Part shown: positions 16,176-22,931 of the stretch, piece after piece
Layout: the number at the start of each line of letters is the position of its first letter
Numbering within the stretch: the first letter of the stretch is position 1
Origin: Bacillota bacterium
Lineage (GTDB): Bacteria; Bacillota; Clostridia; Lachnospirales; Lachnospiraceae
Direction: 5' to 3'
DNA length: 23,774 nt
NCBI GenBank assembly: GCA_023419655.1
Contig: JAEZXP010000004.1
Coordinates: forward strand, 1-23,774
Made by a program: the position numbers and the translations under genes
The notes under the pieces: model-generated
Databases searched by the model: none
Seen by the model: only the letters and a program-made list of their open reading frames with translations
What the model was told of the DNA's origin: nothing

Positions 16176-16998
16176 ACTAAAATTTCAAAAGTATGGGTCT
16201 GTAAAATTTATCGGACATCTGGATGTTATGCGGTATTTTCAGAAGGCATTTCGAAGGGCAGGCCTTGACAGTGAATATTCCAAAGGGTTTAATTCCCATC
16301 AGATTATGTCATTTGCGGCACCCCTGGGACTGGGGCTTACCAGTGACGGCGAATACATGGATATCAGGCTGCATACAAGTGAGACTCCCAAGCGCATGCT
16401 TGAGAAGATAAATAACATGATGTCAGAGGGATTCTATGTGACAGGATTTCGTATATTGGATGAGCCGGGGGAGAATGAAAAGAATGTGACGGCGATGTCT
16501 CTTGTATCCTCGGCAGATTATCTTGTCTCCTTAAAGGACGGCTATTCGTTGGGGGATAAGATGAGGACACCGGACAAGTTTCAGGAGGCTTTTGAGGCCT
16601 TTTATTCCAAGACGGACATCACGATAAATAAAAAGACAAAGAAAAGTGAAATGGATGTTAATATCAGGCCGATGATTACGTTGACGGCATTTGATGATGC
16701 GGATTATAAGGCAAAACTAAAAGAAACGGTGATTGAACAGACGGGGCCTGCGGATAATTGCTGTTATCTCCTTGATAAAGAAAGCAGAGCCGATATATAT
16801 GAGAACAATATCAGGGTATATATGCAGCTTGATACGGGAAGTGTGGCAAACCTGAAGCCGGAATTAGTTATGGAAGCCTTTTGCAAGGAGAATCAAATTG
16901 CGTATAATCCCTTTGCATGGCAGGTTCACAGATTGGAGATTTATACAAGGGAGGAAGAGAATAACAAAATAATCCCTTTGCTATCCGCTTATTTATGA
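16165..16998 (+). CDS. Radical SAM-associated DUF2344 protein (TIGR03936-like)
   Basis: A 277-residue protein of the DUF2344 family, which in some bacteria is fused to the C-terminus of the radical SAM protein encoded just before it. The family's opening is clear: MRIRLKFQKYGSVKFIGHLDVMRYFQKAFRRAGL, then the FNSHQIMSFAAPLGLGLTSDGEYMDI stretch. The ATG at 16165 has GGGAGG upstream and overlaps the previous gene by 11 bases. The frame is open further upstream but that part overlaps the radical SAM gene. Fusion in other species, together with the overlap here, argues that the two proteins form one complex. It might bind and present the substrate; its real role is not known. Confidence 0.93.
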   Translation: MRIRLKFQKYGSVKFIGHLDVMRYFQKAFRRAGLDSEYSKGFNSHQIMSFAAPLGLGLTSDGEYMDIRLHTSETPKRMLEKINNMMSEGFYVTGFRILDEPGENEKNVTAMSLVSSADYLVSLKDGYSLGDKMRTPDKFQEAFEAFYSKTDITINKKTKKSEMDVNIRPMITLTAFDDADYKAKLKETVIEQTGPADNCCYLLDKESRADIYENNIRVYMQLDTGSVANLKPELVMEAFCKENQIAYNPFAWQVHRLEIYTREEENNKIIPLLSAYL

Positions 16999-17025
16999 TA
17001 TAGTTATACGGGAGGAGGATTCCCT

Positions 17026-18255
17026 ATGAATCATAAGCTTATAATAACAAAATACAAGGATACAATTATCTCGGCGTTTTTTAATGGTATGAATATGGTA
17101 CAGGTATCGTTAAATCCTGCTGAGGAGGATACCATTCTGGGTAATATATACCTGGGAAAGGTCAAGAATATTGTAAAGAATATCAATGCAGCCTTCGTAG
17201 AAATTGAAGACGGAAGGATGTGTTATTATTCGATGGCAGAGAACCGCTTCCCTATCTTATCGAATCAGCCGGAGCCGGAAGAAGGGGAACCTCTTAAGGA
17301 AGTACGGGTTAAGATTGGAGATGAGCTGATTGTCCAGGTTGCCAAGGAGAACGTTAAGACCAAGGCACCGGTCGTTTCCTCTAATATTAACCTGACAGGA
17401 AAATTCGTAGCGCTGACCTATGGCAAATCTACCGTGGGGGTATCCAATAAAATTGAAGATACGAAGGAAAGAAAGAGGCTTAGAAATCTGGTGAAGCTCT
17501 ATGCCCGTAAAGAATACGGCTTTATTGTCAGGACGAATTCTGCGTATGTAGAGGACCAATTAATTATAAATGAAATCAACAATCTTGTTGATATTTACAA
17601 AAATATCCGCAAATTCGGTATCCACAAATCAAGATATTCCTTGCTGTACCGGACACCTCCCGGCTATATCTGCGATATCAGGGACGGACATTCTGACCGG
17701 ATGGATGAGTTTGTAACCGATGATGAAGGTCTTTACGAAAATATGATGGAATATCTGATTCAGCATCAGCCGGAGGATAAAGATAAGCTAAGACTGTATC
17801 AGGATACGGAGATTCGTTTATTTTCCTTATATGGAATTCATGAGAAGATAAAGGATGCCGTAAAGCCAATGGTATGGCTAAAGTCCGGGGGAACGCTGGT
17901 TATCCAGCCTACGGAAGCATTGACTGTCGTAGATGTTAATACCGGAAAGGCAGTATCCGGTAAGAAGAAAGTACAGGAGACTTTTTTAAAGGTCAACCTG
18001 GAAGCGGCAAAGGAGATTGCAAGACAGATAAGGCTTCGCAATATAAGCGGAATCATTATAATCGATTTTATTGATATGGAATTAAAAAAACATAAGGATC
18101 TTCTGATGGAAGAGCTGGAAGAGCATTTCAGAAGAGACCCGATAAAGACGACCTTGGTGGATATGACAGCTTTAGGCTTAGTGGAGGTAACCAGAAAGAA
18201 GCTGCGAAAACCGCTCCATGAGCAGGTGAAGAATATGTTTCCGGAGGGAATATGA
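17026..18255 (+). CDS. rng: Ribonuclease G/E family endoribonuclease, short form
   Basis: A single-strand-specific endoribonuclease of the RNase E/G family, 409 residues. The N-terminus carries an S1 RNA-binding domain (GNIYLGKVKNIVKNINAAFVEI). The catalytic DNase I-like part has the metal-binding aspartates in VVDVNTG (D303) and IDFIDME (D347), in the positions expected from RNase E, followed by LGLVEVTRKKLRKPL. The protein stops right where relatives have the zinc-link CPxC motif used for tetramer assembly, and the later small domain is absent too. No frameshift explains this, because the next gene starts in an ATGA overlap. RBS GGGAGGAGG. Likely role: rRNA processing and mRNA decay, consistent with the ribosomal neighbours. 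Confidence 0.93.
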   Translation: MNHKLIITKYKDTIISAFFNGMNMVQVSLNPAEEDTILGNIYLGKVKNIVKNINAAFVEIEDGRMCYYSMAENRFPILSNQPEPEEGEPLKEVRVKIGDELIVQVAKENVKTKAPVVSSNINLTGKFVALTYGKSTVGVSNKIEDTKERKRLRNLVKLYARKEYGFIVRTNSAYVEDQLIINEINNLVDIYKNIRKFGIHKSRYSLLYRTPPGYICDIRDGHSDRMDEFVTDDEGLYENMMEYLIQHQPEDKDKLRLYQDTEIRLFSLYGIHEKIKDAVKPMVWLKSGGTLVIQPTEALTVVDVNTGKAVSGKKKVQETFLKVNLEAAKEIARQIRLRNISGIIIIDFIDMELKKHKDLLMEELEEHFRRDPIKTTLVDMTALGLVEVTRKKLRKPLHEQVKNMFPEGI

Positions 18256-18722
18256 ACAAAACAAATGCGATGAGATTGCTGGAGCAGGCAGGAATTGAAT
18301 ACAAAGCAATGGAATATGAGGTTGATGAGGATAATCTGTCCGGTGAGCATGCGGCAAGCCAGATTGGAATACCTCCGGAGCAGGTTTTTAAAACACTGGT
18401 AGCCAGAGGTGAGAAAAAAGGAATCGTAGTATTCTGTATACCGGTATCGCTGGAGCTTAACCTTAAAAAGGTGGCAGCAGCTATCGGGGATAAAAAGATT
18501 GAAATGCTCCATGTAAAAGATTTATTAGGTGTAACGGGATATATCCGCGGCGGCTGTTCGCCGATAGGAATGAAGAAAAAATATCCGACGTATATGGATG
18601 AAACAGCGATACTCCATGACCATATCACGATAAGTGCCGGTGTCAGGGGCTGTCAGCTATGTATACCGACAGAGGCTTTCGTTAAATATATTGAAGCGGT
18701 TTTATGTGATATTGCAGAGTGA
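18252..18722 (+). CDS. ybaK: YbaK-type Cys-tRNA(Pro)/Cys-tRNA(Cys) deacylase
   Basis: A 156-residue stand-alone editing-domain protein of the YbaK/EbsC family, which hydrolyses cysteine mis-attached to tRNA-Pro. Full normal length. Diagnostic segments are the SLELNLKKVAAAIGDKKIEM region, LLGVTGYIRGGCSPIGMKKKYPTYMDE and the C-terminal ISAGVRGCQLCI stretch. It begins within the last four bases of rng (ATGA), using GGAGGG in the end of rng as ribosome binding site, so the two are translationally coupled. Confidence 0.94.
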   Translation: MNKTNAMRLLEQAGIEYKAMEYEVDEDNLSGEHAASQIGIPPEQVFKTLVARGEKKGIVVFCIPVSLELNLKKVAAAIGDKKIEMLHVKDLLGVTGYIRGGCSPIGMKKKYPTYMDETAILHDHITISAGVRGCQLCIPTEAFVKYIEAVLCDIAE

Positions 18723-18728
18723 CATTAA

Positions 18729-18944
18729 ATATTTAAAAGAAATAAAACGCCGAACAGATTATATCATAAGCCTACCAAACGCAATTTGGAATGGTCTGAA
18801 GCACAATTCAGAAAGTCTGAGGACAAATACCGCCTGAATTCCTATGACGGTGAGATTCGATACGAAAAATATATACGGATTAATAATACGGAACTTGCAC
18901 CGGAGGTAACCGCAAAAATGATAAAAGATTATTTTGAATTATAG
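18729..18944 (+). pseudogene. C-terminal coding remnant without a start codon
   Basis: An open frame of 71 codons ending at a TAG (18942-18944) and bounded upstream by TAA at 18726. It has no ATG until close to its end and no ribosome binding site, but its composition is protein-like: polar and charged with a run such as KRNLEWSEAQFRKSEDKYRL and an end IRINNTELAPEVTAKMIKDY. The pattern IxINNTELxxxxVAxxI resembles the last strand and helix of small P-loop nucleotide or shikimate-type kinases, so this may be what is left of such a gene after its 5' part was deleted. The family guess is weak; that it is a coding fragment is moderately supported. It lies between ybaK and an orphan gene that also seems inserted. 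Confidence 0.4.
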
Positions 18945-18967
18945 TGCATGAGTAGGGGAGAATACCG

Positions 18968-19891
18968 ATGGATAAAAAGAGAAAAATAATGACAGCTGCG
19001 GCAATGGGTTCTCTATTATTGGCTGTAGCCATGATTGTAATCGTATTAGTAAAATTAAAATTAATTGATAATACGGAAGTTATTTCAGAAAAAACAGAGG
19101 ATACGGTCCATAATACAATGGATAGCGATAAAGACAATAATAGGAATGTGAATCCGTCAAAAGGTGAAACACCAGAAAATAATAATGAGGATACATGGAT
19201 AAAGGTCAGCATATATGATGCAAGTCCGGAGGATTTAACAGAAACAGAAATCGTTACGCCGATGACCCATGGACTTGTGAAGTATCCTTTATTAGCCAGT
19301 ATCCCGGAGAGGAATCTCTTTTTATATGGAGCCGACGACGGCGTTATCGTAAAGCATGGTGAAATTTTAAAGCCATTCGAGTGGATTTATCTTACGCCGA
19401 GATTTGTTCTTCCATGGATGCGGATGGAGGACTTTGATAATGACGGCACGGAAGAAATCCTGTGCGTGACATATGTTGCTTCAGGAACCGGATTATCCAT
19501 TGAGGAGCTGCATATCCTTGAGCCGGATGAAGCCGAGATATACCGGGATGTATACTTTAATCCAGACGATTATAACAAGCAATTAAGTGAAAATATTGCT
19601 TTTCAATTTGACGAGGAAAACAACAAGCTATGCTATCAGGTAGGTGAAACGTACTATGAGTATGACGCACCGGAAGTTTTTACAGAGTACACTTATTCCT
19701 TTCTTGACCTGGGTTATGGCTGGATGAAAAGCTTTGAATATGATGAAGGAATTGTTACAAAAGATTATATTATCTACAATTTTGAAAAAATCGCGGCTCC
19801 GGTATATATTAATTCTGTTTCGGCAAAAGTTATTTATAGTGACGAGACATTTACATTAACAGATATAACAATAAATTCGCCGGAGCAGTAG
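18968..19891 (+). CDS. Membrane-anchored exported protein with FG-GAP-like segment, unknown
   Basis: A 307-residue protein of no family I can name. A lysine-rich start (MDKKRK) and one hydrophobic helix (about 9-31) form an uncleaved anchor or signal; no lipobox cysteine is present. An Asp/Glu/Asn/Ser-rich linker (about 33-75) leads to an extracytoplasmic domain of about 230 residues. That domain contains MEDFDNDGTEEILCVTYVASG (D155, D157, D159), which resembles the calcium-binding FG-GAP/VCBS strand found in many clostridial surface proteins. GGGGAG lies 6 bases before the ATG. It interrupts the otherwise conserved step from the rng region to rplU, so it is probably a lineage-specific insertion. 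Confidence 0.85.
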   Translation: MDKKRKIMTAAAMGSLLLAVAMIVIVLVKLKLIDNTEVISEKTEDTVHNTMDSDKDNNRNVNPSKGETPENNNEDTWIKVSIYDASPEDLTETEIVTPMTHGLVKYPLLASIPERNLFLYGADDGVIVKHGEILKPFEWIYLTPRFVLPWMRMEDFDNDGTEEILCVTYVASGTGLSIEELHILEPDEAEIYRDVYFNPDDYNKQLSENIAFQFDEENNKLCYQVGETYYEYDAPEVFTEYTYSFLDLGYGWMKSFEYDEGIVTKDYIIYNFEKIAAPVYINSVSAKVIYSDETFTLTDITINSPEQ

Positions 19892-19975
19892 GGGCTTCAT
19901 ATACCGGACGTTGCTTGATACGGGGTCATTGATAATTGACATCCTCAGAGAGGTAATCTTATGACAAATTTTTCG

Positions 19976-20004
19976 TTGACAAATCGTCCGTCCTATGCTA
20001 ACAT
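19976..20004 (+). promoter_or_regulatory. rplU promoter
   Basis: A perfect -35 TTGACA (19976-19981), 17 bases, then TAACAT (19999-20004). Predicted transcription start is near 20011. It is the best plus-strand promoter in the right half and would drive the ribosomal block rplU-prp-rpmA. Confidence 0.75.
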
Positions 20005-20010
20005 ATTTTA

Positions 20011-20089
20011 GTGTGCCGCACAATGGGGTATAAGAGCCGGTTATTTACGGACACCGAAGTTGGCGAGTAATGATAATAGGAGGTGCCAT
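20011..20089 (+). ncRNA. Structured rplU leader (L21-leader-like cis element)
   Basis: The roughly 80-base untranslated leader of rplU has short hairpins: TGTG-CCG-CACA near its 5' end, and GCCGGT pairing with GTTGGC (with G-U pairs) around an inner CGG-ACA-CCG. Firmicutes rplU operons carry a conserved L21 leader at exactly this place, thought to bind L21 and give feedback control. Position and structure fit, but I cannot verify the match to the family model. Confidence 0.5.
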
Positions 20090-20398
20090 ATGTACGCAAT
20101 TATTGCAACTGGTGGAAAACAGTACAAGGTAGCGGAAGGCGATATCATTAAAGTTGAGAAGCTTGGCTTAGAAGCAGGCGCAGAAGTTACATTTGACCAG
20201 GTACTTGCAGTGAATAACGGCGAATTGGTTGTTGGAAATCCAACCGTAGCCAGTGCTAAAGTTACTGCAACGGTTGTTGAAGAAGGCAAGCATAGAAAAG
20301 TTGTTGTCTACAGATACAAGAGCAAGACCGGATACCATAAGAAAAATGGTCACAGACAGCCATTTACCAAGGTTAAGATTGAAAAGATTAATGCATAG
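20090..20398 (+). CDS. rplU: 50S ribosomal protein L21
   Basis: A 102-residue ribosomal protein of the large subunit that contacts 23S rRNA; normal length. It has the classic MYAIIATGGKQYKV start and the C-terminal signature YRYKSKTGYHKKNGHRQPFT. The ATG at 20090 follows AGGAGG at 5-base spacing; the in-frame upstream extension lies within the leader and is not part of L21. First gene of the conserved rplU-prp-rpmA trio. Confidence 0.98.
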   Translation: MYAIIATGGKQYKVAEGDIIKVEKLGLEAGAEVTFDQVLAVNNGELVVGNPTVASAKVTATVVEEGKHRKVVVYRYKSKTGYHKKNGHRQPFTKVKIEKINA

Positions 20399-20409
20399 GT
20401 AATGGTATT

Positions 20410-20745
20410 ATGATTGAGATAACGATTTATAAAAATGCAGACAATCTGATTACAGGTTTTATGGTGCTGGGACATGCAAATTATGCCGAAAAGGGCAGTG
20501 ATATTGTATGTGCGGCAGTATCGGCCTTAGTAATCAATACAATAAATTCTATAGAACATTTCACATCGGATGATTTTAATATAAAACAGGATGAGAAAAA
20601 GGGTTTGATAGAATTTCATGTGGCTGGTCCTGCCAGTGACAGCGGGAATTTACTTCTTAGTTCCCTGGCCTTTGGGCTTGAAGGAATTGAGGAAGAATAT
20701 ACAGACAGGTATATTAAAGTTCTCCATCAGGAAAAACCACAGTAG
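20410..20745 (+). CDS. prp: Prp cysteine protease that processes ribosomal protein L27
   Basis: A 111-residue member of the YsxB/Prp family, always found between rplU and rpmA in Firmicutes. In Staphylococcus aureus it cleaves the N-terminal extension of L27, which is needed for a working peptidyl-transferase centre. The catalytic pair is visible: H22 in GHANYAEKGSD and C34 in DIVCAAVSALV, at the same numbering as the S. aureus enzyme. The substrate site is present in the L27 encoded next door. It starts 11 bases after the rplU stop; the ribosome binding site is weak (TAGGTAATGG), consistent with low enzyme output relative to the ribosomal proteins. Confidence 0.96.
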   Translation: MIEITIYKNADNLITGFMVLGHANYAEKGSDIVCAAVSALVINTINSIEHFTSDDFNIKQDEKKGLIEFHVAGPASDSGNLLLSSLAFGLEGIEEEYTDRYIKVLHQEKPQ

Positions 20746-20760
20746 ACATATAAAGCAGAC

Positions 20761-20794
20761 GCAGATTTTATTTCAGTTTTTGAAATAAATTTGC
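20761..20794 (+). promoter_or_regulatory. Hairpin in the prp-rpmA gap
   Basis: An inverted repeat with arms GCAGATTTTATTTCA and TGAAATAAATTTGC (one bulge, one mismatch) around GTTTT. It is AT-rich with no T run after it, so it is not a terminator. It lies 28 bases before the rpmA start and may protect or mark a processed 5' end of rpmA mRNA. Confidence 0.4.
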
Positions 20795-20821
20795 ATGATT
20801 TGAATCTAGGAGGTGTAAACT

Positions 20822-21109
20822 ATGTTAAGAATGAACCTTCAATTTTTCGCTCATAAGAAGGGTGTTGGTTCCACAAAGAATGGCAGAGATTCCGAGTCCA
20901 AGAGACTTGGTGCGAAGAGAGCCGACGGACAATTTGTTCTTGCCGGAAATATTCTTTACAGACAGCGTGGAACAAAGATCCATCCGGGAGTTAATGTTGG
21001 ACGCGGTGGCGACGATACATTATTTGCATTGGTAGACGGAGTTGTTCGTTTCGAAAGAAAAGGCAGAGACAAGAAGCAGGCAAGTGTTTATCCTGTGGAA
21101 AGCAAATAA
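20822..21109 (+). CDS. rpmA: 50S ribosomal protein L27 (with Prp-cleaved N-terminal extension)
   Basis: A 95-residue large-subunit protein whose mature N-terminus reaches the peptidyl-transferase centre. The first nine residues, MLRMNLQFF, form the extension present in Firmicutes; Prp cuts between FF and A, giving mature AHKKGVGSTKNGRDS. The rest is standard (LGAKRADGQFVLAGNILYRQRGT, HPGVNVGRGGDDTLFA). AGGAGG lies 7 bases before the ATG. Third gene of the rplU-prp-rpmA trio and followed by a terminator hairpin. Confidence 0.98.
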   Translation: MLRMNLQFFAHKKGVGSTKNGRDSESKRLGAKRADGQFVLAGNILYRQRGTKIHPGVNVGRGGDDTLFALVDGVVRFERKGRDKKQASVYPVESK

Positions 21110-21128
21110 TTAAAGACACATGTGATTT

Positions 21129-21170
21129 ACCCCAAATTCCTATGCATTAAGAATTTGGGGTTATTTTGTG
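21129..21170 (+). terminator. Rho-independent terminator or attenuator after rpmA
   Basis: ACCCCAAATTC and GAATTTGGGGT form a perfect 11-base-pair stem around an 11-base loop, followed by TATTTTGTG. It ends only about 15 bases before the obgE start. No clear promoter lies between them, so obgE is probably expressed by partial read-through. Confidence 0.8.
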
Positions 21171-21185
21171 TAAATGGAGGAAATT

Positions 21186-22469
21186 ATGTTTGCAGACAGA
21201 GCGGAGATATATATAAGGTCCGGTAAGGGCGGAGATGGGCATGTAAGCTTTAGAAGAGAAATATATGTCCCGGCAGGCGGTCCTGACGGCGGCGACGGCG
21301 GCAAGGGCGGAGACTTGATTTTTGAAGTGGATGAGGGTCTTAACACGCTGGCGGACTTTCGATATATAAGAAAATATGCTGCTGAGAATGGTGAAAACGG
21401 CGGTAAAAAGCGTTGTTCCGGCAAGGACGGTAAAGACCTGGTGCTTAAGGTACCGCCGGGAACACTTATCATTGAAAAGACCACAGGAAAAATTGTGGCG
21501 GATATGTCGGGAGATAACCGCAGAGAAGTAATTCTAAGAGGCGGCAAGGGCGGAAAGGGCAACCAGCATTATGCTACGGCGACAATGCAGGTTCCAAAGT
21601 ATGCACAACCCGGACAAGAGGCAATGGAGATGACGATCCGATTGGAGCTTAAAGTAATTGCCGATGTAGGACTTGTGGGTTTTCCCAATGTAGGAAAGTC
21701 TACGCTGCTGTCAAGAGTAACAAATGCAAAGCCTAAGATAGGTAATTATCATTTTACTACGACAAGCCCGAATCTTGGCGTTGTAGACTTAGAAGAGGGC
21801 GGAGGCGTTGTTATAGCGGATATCCCCGGCTTGATTGAGGGTGCATCGGAAGGTCTGGGACTTGGCCATGAATTTTTAAGGCACATTGAGCGTACAAAGG
21901 TAATCATCCATCTGGTAGATGCGGCTTCTACGGAGGGAAGGGACCCGATAGAAGATATCCGTATGATTCATTCGGAGCTTGCCTCTTATAATCCGCAGCT
22001 TGCCAAGCTGCCTCAGGTTATAGCGGCAAATAAAATCGATGTACTCTATGGTGAGGACGAAGAACAGGTTATCAATAAGCTTAAGGACAGCTTTGAGCCG
22101 GATGGATTAAAGGTATTTCCCATATCGGCAGTAAGCGGGAAAGGTGTCAGGGAATTATTATATCATGTCAAGGGAATTCTGGATAAGATGGATAAAGCCC
22201 CTGTTGTATATGAAAAGGAATTCTTCCCTGAGGATTTAAGGGTTGCAACGGAACCGTTTGAGGTATGGAAAGAAGATGATATATACGTTGTTGAGGGCCC
22301 CCGTATCGAGAAGATGCTTGGATATACGAATATTGACACAGAAAAGGGATTTATATTCTTCCAAAACTTCATGAAGGATAATGGAATCTTAGAAAAGCTG
22401 GAGGAGCTGGGAATCCAGGAGGGTGACACCGTACGGATGTATGGACTTCAATTTGACTATTATAAATAA
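21186..22469 (+). CDS. obgE: Obg family GTPase (ribosome assembly, stress, cell cycle)
   Basis: A 427-residue essential GTPase that binds the 50S subunit during late assembly. The glycine-rich Obg domain spans about residues 1-158 (GKGGDGHVSFRREIYVPAGG, GGDGGKGGDL). The G domain has GFPNVGKST (G1), FTTTSPNLG (G2), DIPGLIEGA (G3) and ANKID (G4). A C-terminal OCT domain of about 80 residues (EPFEVWKEDDIYVVEGPRIEKML) is the Gram-positive type. The ATG at 21186 has TGGAGG 5 bases upstream and starts the conserved MFADRAEIYI; an in-frame ATG at 21174 overlaps that ribosome binding site. It sits in its usual place after rpmA. Confidence 0.97.
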   Translation: MFADRAEIYIRSGKGGDGHVSFRREIYVPAGGPDGGDGGKGGDLIFEVDEGLNTLADFRYIRKYAAENGENGGKKRCSGKDGKDLVLKVPPGTLIIEKTTGKIVADMSGDNRREVILRGGKGGKGNQHYATATMQVPKYAQPGQEAMEMTIRLELKVIADVGLVGFPNVGKSTLLSRVTNAKPKIGNYHFTTTSPNLGVVDLEEGGGVVIADIPGLIEGASEGLGLGHEFLRHIERTKVIIHLVDAASTEGRDPIEDIRMIHSELASYNPQLAKLPQVIAANKIDVLYGEDEEQVINKLKDSFEPDGLKVFPISAVSGKGVRELLYHVKGILDKMDKAPVVYEKEFFPEDLRVATEPFEVWKEDDIYVVEGPRIEKMLGYTNIDTEKGFIFFQNFMKDNGILEKLEELGIQEGDTVRMYGLQFDYYK

Positions 22470-22481
22470 TAGCGATTGATT

Positions 22482-22512
22482 TTGACACGAATAATAGTAT
22501 ACTATTTTTAAT
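22482..22512 (+). promoter_or_regulatory. Possible promoter with 14-base palindrome upstream of yhbY
   Basis: A perfect -35-like TTGACA (22482-22487) is followed by a perfect palindrome AATAGTATACTATT (22493-22506) and an AT-rich stretch with TATTTT (15-base gap) and TTTAAT (19-base gap) as imperfect -10 candidates. The spacing is poor, so promoter activity is uncertain; the palindrome could be an operator. Confidence 0.35.
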
Positions 22513-22588
22513 CGTTCCTGGTATGAAATGACCGGATAAATGTTCGTATTAAATAATAGAAATTTTATGTGAAGAAGGGAGAGCTTCG

Positions 22589-22885
22589 ATGACAACAAAG
22601 CAGCGGGCTTATCTGAAAAGTTTGGCTATGACTATGGACCCTGTCTATCAAATCGGAAAATCGGCACTTACGCCGGAGATTACCGAAGGTGTTGCAGAAG
22701 CCTTGGAGGCAAGGGAATTAATAAAGATTAATGTTTTAAAAAATTGCATGGATGATATCAATGTAATTGCCCATACTCTTGCGGAGAGGACACGTTCTGA
22801 AGTAGTACAGGTAATTGGCAGAAAGATTGTATTGTACAGGGAATCCAAGGATAAAAAGAAGATTGTATTCCCCAAGAATATATAA
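22589..22885 (+). CDS. yhbY: YhbY-family (CRM domain) RNA-binding protein
   Basis: A 98-residue single CRM-domain protein that associates with pre-50S particles. It is the complete domain: LTTKQRAYLKSLA-like opening (here MTTKQRAYLKSLAM), YQIGKSALTPEITEGVAEALEARELIKINVLKN, and the closing QVIGRKIVLYRESKDKKKI. GGGAGAG lies upstream of the ATG. Positioned between obgE and nadD as in many Clostridia, so it belongs to the ribosome-assembly block. Confidence 0.95.
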   Translation: MTTKQRAYLKSLAMTMDPVYQIGKSALTPEITEGVAEALEARELIKINVLKNCMDDINVIAHTLAERTRSEVVQVIGRKIVLYRESKDKKKIVFPKNI

Positions 22886-22931
22886 AAAGTATACGAATCA
22901 ATGCATAGAATTCCATGAAAGGAAGATTTCA

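Noticed and set aside
17838..18512. 224-codon minus-strand frame opposite rng/ybaK
   Set aside because: Antisense shadow; no ribosome binding site and composition typical of a complement frame.
18128..18628. 166-codon minus-strand frame opposite rng and ybaK
   Set aside because: Antisense shadow of two clear genes; Ser/Pro/Ile-rich composition with no recognisable domain.
18634..18837. 67-codon plus-strand frame crossing the ybaK stop
   Set aside because: Out of frame with ybaK and with the downstream remnant; no ribosome binding site. The other frame at 18729-18944 looks far more protein-like.
21161..21562. 133-codon minus-strand frame opposite obgE
   Set aside because: Proline-rich complement of the glycine-rich Obg domain, not a real gene.
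22815..22931. N-terminal extension of nadD
   Set aside because: Overlaps yhbY and precedes the ribosome binding site; the GTG at 22932 starts the conserved NadD sequence.
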